This document shows, one piece after another, positions 37,226 to 45,436 of a stretch of 64,000 nucleotides of DNA (its first letter is position 1; every line of letters begins with the position of its first letter). Source of the stretch: Microbulbifer variabilis. Lineage in GTDB: Bacteria > Pseudomonadota > Gammaproteobacteria > Pseudomonadales > Cellvibrionaceae. The notes beneath the pieces are model-generated. The model was not told the DNA's origin, ran no database searches, and was given only the letters and a program-made list of their open reading frames with translations. A program made the position numbers and the translations under genes. The stretch lies in assembly GCF_023716485.1 (NCBI RefSeq), contig NZ_CP092418.1, positions 2,215,001-2,279,000 on the forward strand, written 5' to 3'.

Positions 37226-37786
37226 TTAGTTCTGTAGGACCTGTTGATAGCCTTGTGTATAGACCCAGTCATTATTCTTGGCTGGTAAGTGGCATCCAAA
37301 ACAGTTGTTAAGCCCGCTGCCCTTCCAGGTTTTGGTTTCACTTTTTGCTACCCCTGGCTTGAATAAAGCCCATCCCCAACCTTCTGCCCAGGCCTCATTC
37401 TTGGGAAATCTCCCTTCTGTGTCCTTTACCATCATAAAGGTGAACTCGAGATCAGTAGAGTAGTAAGCCAAGCCTGTGGTTAATGGTTCTGATTTGGTGC
37501 TGTTGACATCTTTTACCAGGACTGCGCCATCCGGGAATTTTCCATTTTTGCGAAAGGCTTTAACTGCTTCAGGTTGAGTGTAAACAATGTGAGTATCCCA
37601 GCCCTTGCCACTGGATGACTTTACTTGGTAAGAGCCGAGAAATGTCCATTCTTGGCGGTAATCCTTGGGTAATGTGATGTTTCCCTGTGCGTCAACGAAA
37701 TGACTGAAAGTGGACTTTAGATTCTCTTGGGCTATGGCCTGTAGGCTAAACAGTATTCCCAGTGTTACTAAGCAGATTGTGCGCAT
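37226..37786 (-). CDS. cytochrome P460 family protein
   Basis: A 186-residue periplasmic haem protein. The ATG at 37786 has AGGAAGAGG upstream and starts a signal peptide ending LQAIAQE; a longer frame to 37840 is rejected. The haem attachment motif CFGCH (about 162-166) is near the C-terminus as in cytochrome P460 and related proteins. Family motifs LPKDYRQEWTFLGSY and YYSTDLEFTFMMVKDTEGRF are visible. Cytochromes P460 oxidise hydroxylamine or bind NO; the role here is unknown. It precedes trhP and lies downstream of a Crp/Fnr regulator on the same strand. Confidence 0.85.
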   Translation of the reverse strand: MRTICLVTLGILFSLQAIAQENLKSTFSHFVDAQGNITLPKDYRQEWTFLGSYQVKSSSGKGWDTHIVYTQPEAVKAFRKNGKFPDGAVLVKDVNSTKSEPLTTGLAYYSTDLEFTFMMVKDTEGRFPKNEAWAEGWGWALFKPGVAKSETKTWKGSGLNNCFGCHLPAKNNDWVYTQGYQQVLQN

Positions 37787-37903
37787 AATGCCTCTTCCTA
37801 TGTTGATTCCATGGAGGTGGGGACTAGGTCTAGCCCTCATTTTTTGGAAGTATAGGGAGGAGAGGGACGATCAACTGTCAGCTAGCTGACACTAAAGCCA
37901 AAA

Positions 37904-38521
37904 TTAGCCTTGCGCTAAGCCTTCGAGGGCGCCTTTGTTTAGTAGGCAAATATGTTGGCGTGTGTAATCAATAATGCCTTTGTGTTTCCAGGTGCTAAGT
38001 AGTTGGCTAACGGTTTGTCTACTGCCGCCGGCCATAGCCGCTAGCTCAGATTGGGAAAGCTTTACATCTAATTCATGCCCGTGAGCGCAAGGTTGCCCCC
38101 GAAAATGAAAGAGTTGGGATAATAAACTTGCCAATCTGACAGCTAGGGGCGCGGTTATATGCTGAAATATACGCTGTTGTAATAAAGACTCTCTGTTGGC
38201 TAGATGCTCTATAAGGTCTTGCTGGGTTTGTGACAGTGAATGTAACAGGTTATTGAGATTTTCTGGAAAAGCGACTTCTAGCTCACAACCTATTTTGGCA
38301 ATTGCTTCTATTTCTTGTGAATTTCCGCCAAGACCTGGGCCAAACCAGGAGCCTGGCCCATACAGGTCTACAAGTCCCCGGTTGCCATTAAAGTCCACTT
38401 TATGGATAAGAACATAACCGGCATGTATAAAATAAATATTTCGGGAGGTCACTCCCTGACGAAATAACACTGTGTCTGTGGTACAGCATACTCTTTTTAT
38501 TTTAGTCGCTATCGTTTGCAA
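37904..38521 (-). CDS. Crp/Fnr-family transcriptional regulator
   Basis: A 205-residue regulator: cyclic-nucleotide-binding-like domain (about 10-115, DTVLFRQGVTSRNIYFIHAGYVLIH) and a Crp-type winged helix (about 150-200, KLSQSELAAMAGGSRQTVSQLLSTWK). It lacks the N-terminal cysteine set of FNR/Anr, so it is not an oxygen sensor of that kind. The recognition helix SRQTVSQ differs from both CRP and FNR, so its site cannot be deduced. Divergent from prpD and upstream of cytochrome P460; either may be its target. Confidence 0.9.
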   Translation of the reverse strand: MQTIATKIKRVCCTTDTVLFRQGVTSRNIYFIHAGYVLIHKVDFNGNRGLVDLYGPGSWFGPGLGGNSQEIEAIAKIGCELEVAFPENLNNLLHSLSQTQQDLIEHLANRESLLQQRIFQHITAPLAVRLASLLSQLFHFRGQPCAHGHELDVKLSQSELAAMAGGSRQTVSQLLSTWKHKGIIDYTRQHICLLNKGALEGLAQG

Positions 38522-38751
38522 TTTAGTGTTTTCTTATTGGAGGTTGGAGTGTATAGACTAATCACAAACCCACTTACCTTTTCAATCTTGGTCGAATATT
38601 AGTGAAATTCACAGGATGACAATATACACAAAAAAGCAAGCCATCAATGTCGTAGCGCTCAAATCTTGTTATCCATTTACAAAGTGAAAGATACAGCTAA
38701 AAAATTACTAGGCTTATTTAATTTCTTCACAGTACCATCAGGCCTTCTGCT

Positions 38752-40236
38752 ATGCGCACCGACTCAGACCAAACTGGCCATCTAATTTATGATCAGGTAA
38801 TCCAGGATATTGCCGATTACGTTCTCAATTTTGAAGTTTATTCCAATGAGGCCTGGCAAACAGCGCGCTACTGCCTGATGGATTCCTTGGGCTGTGCTTT
38901 TCTTTCACTGCGTTTTCCCGAGTGTACGAAACTATTAGGCCCTCTAGTTGAGGGGACGGTGGTGCCCAATGGGGCTCGTGTGCCGGGTACCCAATTTTGC
39001 ATGGATCCGGTTAAAGCTGCCTGGGATATAGGCTGTACTATCCGCTGGCTGGATTTCAATGATACTTGGCTGGCAGAAGAGTGGGGGCATCCATCTGACA
39101 ATCTGGGCGCTATCTTGGCGGTGTGCGATTTCCTTTCTCAGAAGCGGCTGAGTGCAGGGGAAGAGCCCCTGACAATGGGAAAGGTGATGGAGGCGATGAT
39201 CAAGGCTTATGAGATCCAAGGTGTACTGGCATTACAAAACAGCTTTAACCGCGTCGGCTTGGACCATGTATTGTTGGTTCGCGTGGCTTCTACAGCGATT
39301 GCTACTTGGTTGATGGGGGGGGGAAGGGAAGAATTACTGGCGGCGATTTCCCAGGCCTGGGTAGATGGTAGCGCCCTGCGTACCTACAGGCACTTCCCCA
39401 ATACGGGTTCGCGTAAATCTTGGGCGGCAGGAGATGCCACGGCAAGGGGAGTTCGCTTGGCGGATATGGCCATGCGTGGTGAGATGGGTATACCAACCGT
39501 ACTTACGGCGAAGCAGTGGGGCTTTTATGACGTGGCTTTCAGTAAAACCAATGCTGATCAGGTAATAAAACCGTTGGAGGAGCGGCAGTTCCGTTTTCCG
39601 CGTCGATTCGGCTCCTATGTAATGGAGAATATCCTTTTCAAGATTTCCTTCCCTGCAGAATTCCATGGTCAGACGGCCTGTGAAGCCGCGATAGTTTTAC
39701 ATCCATTGGTAAGGGGCAGGGTGCAAGACATAGAGAGAATTGTCGTGACTACTCACGAATCCGCAATACGAATTATTAGTAAAACCGGCCCCCTCTCCAA
39801 TCCGGCGGACCGCGATCACTGCCTGCAATATATCGTGGCTGTGGCTCTTTTATTTGGGGATTTGCAGGCTAGTTTTTATGAGGATGAATTCCATCAGTCC
39901 CATCCGGAAATTGATGAGCTGCGCGGGAAAATTACCGTTGTTGAGGATGGCTGCTATTCGAAGGATTACCTTGATCCGGATAAGCGTTCAATTGCGAATG
40001 GTGTGCAGGTATTTTTTAAGGGGGGCAAGGCAACAGAGAATGTAGTGGTGGAATACCCCCTTGGTCATCGTCGCCGTCGTAAAGAGGGGATACCGCTTTT
40101 GTTGAAGAAATTCCATTCCAATCTGGCTGCACGTTTCCCTTCAGGCCAAGCAGAGAAAATATTAGCTTTATTTGCTGATCAACAACAGTTACAGGCAATG
40201 CCAGTTCATCTTTTTATGGATAAGTTGGTTATTTAA
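38752..40236 (+). CDS. prpD: 2-methylcitrate dehydratase
   Basis: A 494-residue MmgE/PrpD-family enzyme that dehydrates 2-methylcitrate to 2-methylaconitate without an iron-sulfur cluster. Diagnostic stretches are [41 protein letters not shown] and [16 protein letters not shown]. It duplicates the AcnD/PrpF step encoded 30 kb upstream. The gene usually sits right after prpF; here it has its own upstream region and faces a divergent Crp/Fnr gene, so its control may be separate. No strong ribosome binding site precedes the ATG. Confidence 0.95.
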   Translation: MRTDSDQTGHLIYDQVIQDIADYVLNFEVYSNEAWQTARYCLMDSLGCAFLSLRFPECTKLLGPLVEGTVVPNGARVPGTQFCMDPVKAAWDIGCTIRWLDFNDTWLAEEWGHPSDNLGAILAVCDFLSQKRLSAGEEPLTMGKVMEAMIKAYEIQGVLALQNSFNRVGLDHVLLVRVASTAIATWLMGGGREELLAAISQAWVDGSALRTYRHFPNTGSRKSWAAGDATARGVRLADMAMRGEMGIPTVLTAKQWGFYDVAFSKTNADQVIKPLEERQFRFPRRFGSYVMENILFKISFPAEFHGQTACEAAIVLHPLVRGRVQDIERIVVTTHESAIRIISKTGPLSNPADRDHCLQYIVAVALLFGDLQASFYEDEFHQSHPEIDELRGKITVVEDGCYSKDYLDPDKRSIANGVQVFFKGGKATENVVVEYPLGHRRRRKEGIPLLLKKFHSNLAARFPSGQAEKILALFADQQQLQAMPVHLFMDKLVI

Positions 40237-40242
40237 TAAGCT

Positions 40243-40258
40243 GCCGCATTGCGGCTTT
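40243..40258 (+). terminator. weak terminator after prpD
   Basis: GCCGC-ATT-GCGGC followed by TTT, 6 bp after the stop. The stem is short and the T-run brief. Confidence 0.4.
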
Positions 40259-40270
40259 GGAACTTCCAAT

Positions 40271-40294
40271 AAAAAAGGCGACCATAGGCCGCCT
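40271..40294 (-). terminator. rho-independent terminator of the porin gene
   Basis: On the minus strand AGGCGGCC pairs with GGTCGCCT (one G-T pair) across a 3-base loop and is followed by TTTTTT. It lies 72 bp after the porin stop codon. Confidence 0.8.
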
Positions 40295-40366
40295 AATTCA
40301 AGCTCTTAAATCATACGACGGTCAAACAGCACTTCCCAATTCGGATGATCGTCGTTAAAAGCGCTC

Positions 40367-41344
40367 TTAGAACTTGTATTCAGCACCGATACCGGCATAG
40401 CTGCGGTCGTAATCGCCATCAGCTGTTTCGTCGGTGTAGAAGCCGAATACTTTAGCGGCGCTGTTGAACTTGTAGTCAACACCCAGGCTGTAAGTTTCGC
40501 CGTCTTCTTTCTTAATGTCAGACTGACCGTACTGAGCTTTCAGAGTCCACTGCTCGATTTTGTAAGCTACAGAGCTCATCCAGCCGTCAGCGTTTTCACC
40601 GTCAGCGTTTTCCTGGTCTTCAAACAGGGCACCAACCTGTACAGGGCCGATGTTGTACTGGGCTACAAAGCGCTGAACGTCAACGTCCTGGCCTTCAACG
40701 TCTTGGTCGAAAGCGTAGGCCATGTAAACGCCGTTGTTATCGTAAGCAATAGCAGTGGAGATGCCGTTATTGCGCTTGATTTCTTTGCCTAAGATGTCAC
40801 TGCCATCATCATTTTGGCCAATGATCTCGTAACCAATTACCTCATCTTTATTGCTGATATAAGCAGCAGAAGCTTTGAAGCCCGCGAAAGACGGGGTAGT
40901 GTACTGCAGAGCGTCTTCTTCGCGGTTGTCGCTGCTGGTGATCAGGCTTTTAATATCGCCTTCCAGGTCGTTGAACAGGTCAACTTTCTTCTGGGCAACT
41001 TTCAACGGGGTGTCGAACTTACCCGCGATTACCTGACCGAAGCCGCCTTCCAGTCCAGCGTAGATGTTGCGTTGAGAGAAAGTGTCATCAGCGTCGCCGT
41101 CCATATCTACTTCGTATTCCATACGGTAGATACCCTTGATGCCGTCGGTCAGGGCGATCTCACCCTTAACGCCCAGGCGGGAAGCGTTGCTTTGAACATC
41201 GGTTACAGAGCCGTCACCTTCGTCAGCAGACTGGAAGGTAACATTGGCTTTGCCGTAAAAGTCGAGGACATCGCCTTCTTCTTGGGCGTTGGCCAGAGTC
41301 GGGATCATGGCAACAATGGCCAGAGAGAGAGCGGTCTTATTCAT
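40367..41344 (-). CDS. Gram-negative porin
   Basis: A 325-residue outer-membrane porin of the Porin_4/OmpC-like family. Signal peptide ends TLANAQ; the mature start DVLDFYGKANVTFQSAD, the loop-3-type region GGFGQVIAGKFDTPLKVAQKKVDLFND, and the C-terminal AGIGAEYKF ending in phenylalanine (the Bam recognition signal) are all typical. It forms a diffusion channel for small solutes. It is strongly acidic, as in marine bacteria. A small dyad CATGTT-A-AACATG lies upstream at 41450-41462. Confidence 0.93.
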   Translation of the reverse strand: MNKTALSLAIVAMIPTLANAQEEGDVLDFYGKANVTFQSADEGDGSVTDVQSNASRLGVKGEIALTDGIKGIYRMEYEVDMDGDADDTFSQRNIYAGLEGGFGQVIAGKFDTPLKVAQKKVDLFNDLEGDIKSLITSSDNREEDALQYTTPSFAGFKASAAYISNKDEVIGYEIIGQNDDGSDILGKEIKRNNGISTAIAYDNNGVYMAYAFDQDVEGQDVDVQRFVAQYNIGPVQVGALFEDQENADGENADGWMSSVAYKIEQWTLKAQYGQSDIKKEDGETYSLGVDYKFNSAAKVFGFYTDETADGDYDRSYAGIGAEYKF

Positions 41345-41629
41345 AGTCGTCTCGCACAGTTTATGGTTGTGGGTTGAGGGGAAGCCTTCCGTTCAGTCTG
41401 TTGGTTGCCCCTCGATTTGGTGCGGATTCTGCGACCTGAATATTACAAACATGTTAAACATGGCATTTTTCTTAAAAAAATATGACCAGCGGGTGCCATG
41501 TATAGCAGTTAAGGCAGTCACTATGCGGCATGGCGCGCCGGTTATAGTCATCTTTTGGTTCTATGGTGCCTGTTTTGTGTGCGGTGTCAAATTTTCTGAT
41601 CTATTGCTATCACGGGGCTTCGGACAAGG

Positions 41630-44203
41630 ATGAGAACCATAAATCCTGTACAAAAAAAGTGCAGGCTGGATGTGGATTGGGACCCTAAGACTACTCTGTG
41701 GCTATGGAGCCCTACGCTGGCCCTTTGGGTCTTCTCTCTATCAGTTGCTGCCATTGGTTTGTTGCCGTCTCTACCAGAAATAGGGGGAGTACTGTGGCTA
41801 TATATTATTGCCTTCCTATTGTTGGTTTCCCTCCCTCAAACACGCGCTCTCTGCCTATTACTTGTCATCTCGTTGCTCGGTGCTCTCTGGGCTTTATCGA
41901 GCAATAAAGCCGCGCTTGAGCAGCGTTTATCTGAATCGGCTCATGGCATTGATCAACGCCTAAGGGTTGAGGTTGTATCCCTCCCCGAGGTCAGGAGTAA
42001 TCCAGCGTTACAGAGGGGTGCTACCCGGGATATACGCTTCCAGGCGAGAATACTGGAGCCGGGGCCGGGGGAAGTTCATTCAGGTAGCCTTCTTTATCTC
42101 ACCTGGTACCGCGCAGATGTTGAGGTGCAAAGGCTGCTGCGAGGTAATAGCCACTGGGATTTACCGGTGCGGTTAAAGCGTCCACGCGGTAGTGTAAATC
42201 CCCATACCTTTGACTATGAGGGCTGGCTCTTACGGCGGGGTGTTTATGCAACGGGGTATGTGCGCCCGCAAAATGGTGACCCACAGTGGTTGAGCCAGGG
42301 CATGGGGCTATCCGCCCTGCGAGATGCTTTTAGGCAGAAGCTTCAAAGGCTACCGATAAACCAAAGCGCCCTGGTTACAGCACTGTTACTAGGGGATCGC
42401 AGCGGCCTTTCCCGTGCCGACAGTGACCTGTTAAAGCAGACAGGGACGGCACACCTTTTGGCAATATCGGGCCTGCATGTGGGCATGGTGGCTGGGTTTT
42501 TACTGCTGTTGGGGCAGGTATTGGCGAGGGCTCTCGGGGTATTGATGGGGACCTGTCCCAGGTGGATTCCGATGTTGTTGGCGCTTATTGGCACTCTAAC
42601 CTATACCTTGTTGGCTGGCGCTCCTCTCTCCGCCCAAAGGGCCCTGGTGATGACCTGGGTATTGCTGCTGGCTTGGCATTGGCGGCGACGGGTAGGCGCT
42701 GGCTTGGCTTTTTCTCTCGCTTTGGCATTAGTGCTAATTATCCAGCCATTGGCTTTCTTCGGAGCCGGGTTTTGGCTGTCATTCGCCGCTGTGGGTGCGC
42801 TTCTCTTGGGGTTTTCTGGGCGTAGCTCTGTTAGGCAAGAGAGGACAACGGAGAACGGTGTGGAGGGAAGTGAGGCGAGTGCTCATGTGGGGATGAAAAG
42901 GCACGTGGAAGCTTGGTTTTTACGCTGGTTCTCCACCTTTGTACAATTATTGCGCAGCCAATGGCTGGTGGCGCTGGGTTTGATTTTACCCTCGGTAGTG
43001 TATTTTTCTGGGTACAGCTCTGGCGGGATGCTGCTGAACCTGATGGCAATTCCCTGGCTTGGTTTGATAATACTGCCGGCCTTGATGCTTGGCACCTTAC
43101 TGTTAGGGACTGGCCTTGGAATCTGGTGCTTTAAATTTGCCGACTGGCAACTGACTCTTCTCATGGAAATGCTGAAGTATGCCCGGGATTTTGTTCCTAC
43201 CTGGCAGCCTTTGATAACGCCTCAAAGCACAACCCTGCTTGTCTTATCTGCACTGGGCGCCCTGTTATTAATCTTACCCAGGGGTGTGCCGGGACGATAT
43301 CTGGGCTGCTTGTTTCTGCTTCCTTTGCTCCAATCTATGCTGCCTGTTTCGACACCAGGTCGTCAGGGGCTTACTTTCACCGCTTTGGATGTTGGCCAGG
43401 GTCTGGCTCTCTCGGTCCGCTCCCAAGAAGCGCGCCTTGTCTTTGACACCGGACCTCTCTCGCCATCGGGTTGGAGTGCTGGAGGGGCCATTGTTGCTCC
43501 TTATTTGAGTGGAGTCGGGGTGAGAGAACTCGATGTGTTGGTTGTCAGCCATGGTGACAGGGATCATGCGGGTGGGGTGGCGGCGCTATTGCAGTCACTG
43601 CCCGTCAATAATTTCTATGCTCCAGGGCAACTGGGAAAAAAACTGGTGGGGGATTTTGATATTCGAGCAGACTCCTGTGTCGCGGGTGAAAGGCTTTATT
43701 TCGGTGAGCTCTCTGTACGTTGGTTATGGCCACTGCAAAGAAAAATTGATGGAGAGGAAAATGATCAAAGTTGTGTGGCTCTAATTGAATGGCAACAAGT
43801 GCGTATTTTACTTACTGGTGATATTACAAGCTCGGTAGAACGCCGTCTTGTGGAGCTTTATCCAATGGAGAAGCCAGTAGATTTATTGGTGGCGCCTCAT
43901 CATGGTTCTAAGACTTCTTCATCCCAGACTTTACTGAGCTGGGCAAGGCCTGAGCGAGTGATATTCAGCGCAGGCTATCGTCATCATTTTGGCCATCCCC
44001 ATGCGAATGTAGTCGCACGTTATCGTGCGATGGATACACAAGCTTTTAATACAGCACAAAGTGGAGCTGTCGAGCTTTCTTGGAAAAGAGGCACCTCGGA
44101 GCCTGTGATCAGCTGGGGTCGTTCAGCGCCACGGTTTTGGTATGCGGATCACAATGGCGAGGCTGAGCCGAGTGGAAGACTTAGCCGCCGAGAGCAGCTG
44201 TGA
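41630..44203 (+). CDS. comEC: DNA internalization-related competence protein ComEC/Rec2
   Basis: An 857-residue inner-membrane protein that forms the channel for single-stranded DNA uptake. Domains in order: N-terminal DUF4131 with soluble loop (about 30-190), Competence domain with about eight membrane helices (about 235-510) and a metallo-beta-lactamase-like domain (about 590-800) with SHGDRDHAGG (His641 region) and APHHGSKTSSS. Starts with ATG after GGACAAGG. It heads the envelope operon and is followed by exbB 73 bp later. Most strains with comEC need other competence genes not seen here. Confidence 0.93.
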   Translation: MRTINPVQKKCRLDVDWDPKTTLWLWSPTLALWVFSLSVAAIGLLPSLPEIGGVLWLYIIAFLLLVSLPQTRALCLLLVISLLGALWALSSNKAALEQRLSESAHGIDQRLRVEVVSLPEVRSNPALQRGATRDIRFQARILEPGPGEVHSGSLLYLTWYRADVEVQRLLRGNSHWDLPVRLKRPRGSVNPHTFDYEGWLLRRGVYATGYVRPQNGDPQWLSQGMGLSALRDAFRQKLQRLPINQSALVTALLLGDRSGLSRADSDLLKQTGTAHLLAISGLHVGMVAGFLLLLGQVLARALGVLMGTCPRWIPMLLALIGTLTYTLLAGAPLSAQRALVMTWVLLLAWHWRRRVGAGLAFSLALALVLIIQPLAFFGAGFWLSFAAVGALLLGFSGRSSVRQERTTENGVEGSEASAHVGMKRHVEAWFLRWFSTFVQLLRSQWLVALGLILPSVVYFSGYSSGGMLLNLMAIPWLGLIILPALMLGTLLLGTGLGIWCFKFADWQLTLLMEMLKYARDFVPTWQPLITPQSTTLLVLSALGALLLILPRGVPGRYLGCLFLLPLLQSMLPVSTPGRQGLTFTALDVGQGLALSVRSQEARLVFDTGPLSPSGWSAGGAIVAPYLSGVGVRELDVLVVSHGDRDHAGGVAALLQSLPVNNFYAPGQLGKKLVGDFDIRADSCVAGERLYFGELSVRWLWPLQRKIDGEENDQSCVALIEWQQVRILLTGDITSSVERRLVELYPMEKPVDLLVAPHHGSKTSSSQTLLSWARPERVIFSAGYRHHFGHPHANVVARYRAMDTQAFNTAQSGAVELSWKRGTSEPVISWGRSAPRFWYADHNGEAEPSGRLSRREQL

Positions 44204-44276
44204 TAAAGTGCGACTCCTGCGTCTAAGATGCAGAAGAAATTCCTGAAATCCCTCTCGCTGTTTAGGGCCAAGAAAA

Positions 44277-44900
44277 GTGTTTGAAATAATAAAATCTGGC
44301 GGCTGGTTGATGTTGCCGATCCTGTTGTGTTCCGTTGCTGTTATTGCTATCAGCATTGAGCGTTTTTGGACGCTGAATCCCCAGCGTATTGCACCGCGCA
44401 CTTTACTTGGAGAAGTGTGGGGGTGGCTAAAAAGCAACCAGGTCAATAGTGAGAAACTTAAGGAGCTACGTGATTCCAGCCCACTCGGACGAATTTTTGC
44501 CGCAGGACTTTCCAATTCCCGCCACGGCCGTGAAGTAATGAGAGACAGTATTGAGGAAACTGCAAGCCAGGTAGTACACGAGCTGGAGCGTTTCCTCAAT
44601 GCCCTCGGCACCATCGCCGCGATTGCGCCATTGATCGGTTTGCTTGGGACTGTCATCGGTATGATCCAGGTTTTCACGGCAATTATGCTGGAGGGCACCG
44701 GCAATGCGGGTATTTTGGCCGGTGGTATCAGCCAGGCTCTGATTACTACAGCGGCGGGTTTGACTGTGGCGATTCCAGCGCTAATGGCGCACAGATACTT
44801 CCAGCGCCGAGTGGATACTATTGTGGTAACCATGGAACAGGAAGCCGTGAAGCTGGTGGATGCCTTACACAGTGACCGCAAAATTGAAAAAGCGGCCTGA
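44277..44900 (+). CDS. exbB: ExbB/TolQ-type proton channel protein
   Basis: A 207-residue MotA/TolQ/ExbB family protein with three membrane helices (about 10-30, 115-135, 155-175) and the conserved IAAIAPLIGLLGTVIGMIQVF and GGISQALITTAAGLTVAIPALMAH. With ExbD it converts the proton gradient into motion, usually for TonB. Start codon GTG. It lies between comEC and exbD as in pseudomonads; these copies next to msbA are often annotated tolQ/exbB interchangeably. The TonB receptor at 9.4 kb would need such a motor. Confidence 0.92.
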   Translation: MFEIIKSGGWLMLPILLCSVAVIAISIERFWTLNPQRIAPRTLLGEVWGWLKSNQVNSEKLKELRDSSPLGRIFAAGLSNSRHGREVMRDSIEETASQVVHELERFLNALGTIAAIAPLIGLLGTVIGMIQVFTAIMLEGTGNAGILAGGISQALITTAAGLTVAIPALMAHRYFQRRVDTIVVTMEQEAVKLVDALHSDRKIEKAA

Positions 44901-44915
44901 GTGAGGTAGCAATAG

Positions 44916-45335
44916 ATGCAATTTCGCCGCCAAACCAAAGAGCAGGATGGGGTAAACCTTACGCCATTAATCGATGTGGTCTTTCTTCTGCTGATTTTCT
45001 TTATGGTGTCGACCACATTCACCAAAGAGAGCCATTTGAAGTTAAATTTGCCCGAGGCCGCTGGGCCTCAGGCAGAAGAGCAGCCTCGTTCTGTTGAAAT
45101 TCTGATCAGTGCCGATGGTTCTTATTCGGTAAATGGCCAGGGGTTGATCAACAAAAAGTTGACCACTTTGAAATCTGCGCTGTCGGAAGTTTCTGCAGGC
45201 GAGTACAATCGCCCGCTTGTGATAACCGCCGACGCTACAGCTCACCATCAGGCTGTGGTGCGGGCAATGGATGCCGCTGGACAGCTAGGCTTTGTCAACC
45301 TAAGCATTACTACACGGCAACCAGAAGAGAACTAG
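44916..45335 (+). CDS. exbD: ExbD/TolR-family biopolymer transport protein
   Basis: A 139-residue protein with a single N-terminal membrane helix containing the functional aspartate (NLTPLIDVVFLLLIFFMVS) and a periplasmic domain. It partners ExbB in the proton-driven motor. It starts 15 bp after exbB. No other ExbD or TonB gene is seen nearby. Confidence 0.93.
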   Translation: MQFRRQTKEQDGVNLTPLIDVVFLLLIFFMVSTTFTKESHLKLNLPEAAGPQAEEQPRSVEILISADGSYSVNGQGLINKKLTTLKSALSEVSAGEYNRPLVITADATAHHQAVVRAMDAAGQLGFVNLSITTRQPEEN

Positions 45336-45387
45336 CGCGCTGGGCTTTGCTTTAATGCCAGGGATGGACGATTAGCCTTGCGAGCGT

Positions 45388-45420
45388 ACTCGCCCCACTG
45401 CCTAAGGGGTTGGGGCGAGT
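45388..45420. promoter_or_regulatory. 10-bp perfect hairpin between exbD and msbA
   Basis: ACTCGCCCCA and TGGGGCGAGT enclose a 13-base loop in the 101-bp gap between exbD and msbA. No T-run follows, so it may be an mRNA stability or processing element rather than a terminator. It may divide the operon into two parts. Confidence 0.5.
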
Positions 45421-45436
45421 CCAGTCATTGGTCTGT

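Noticed and set aside
37904..38521. The Crp/Fnr-family gene as the FNR/Anr that binds the trhP box
   Set aside because: It lacks the N-terminal iron-sulfur cysteines and the FNR recognition residues, so a different protein is expected to bind.
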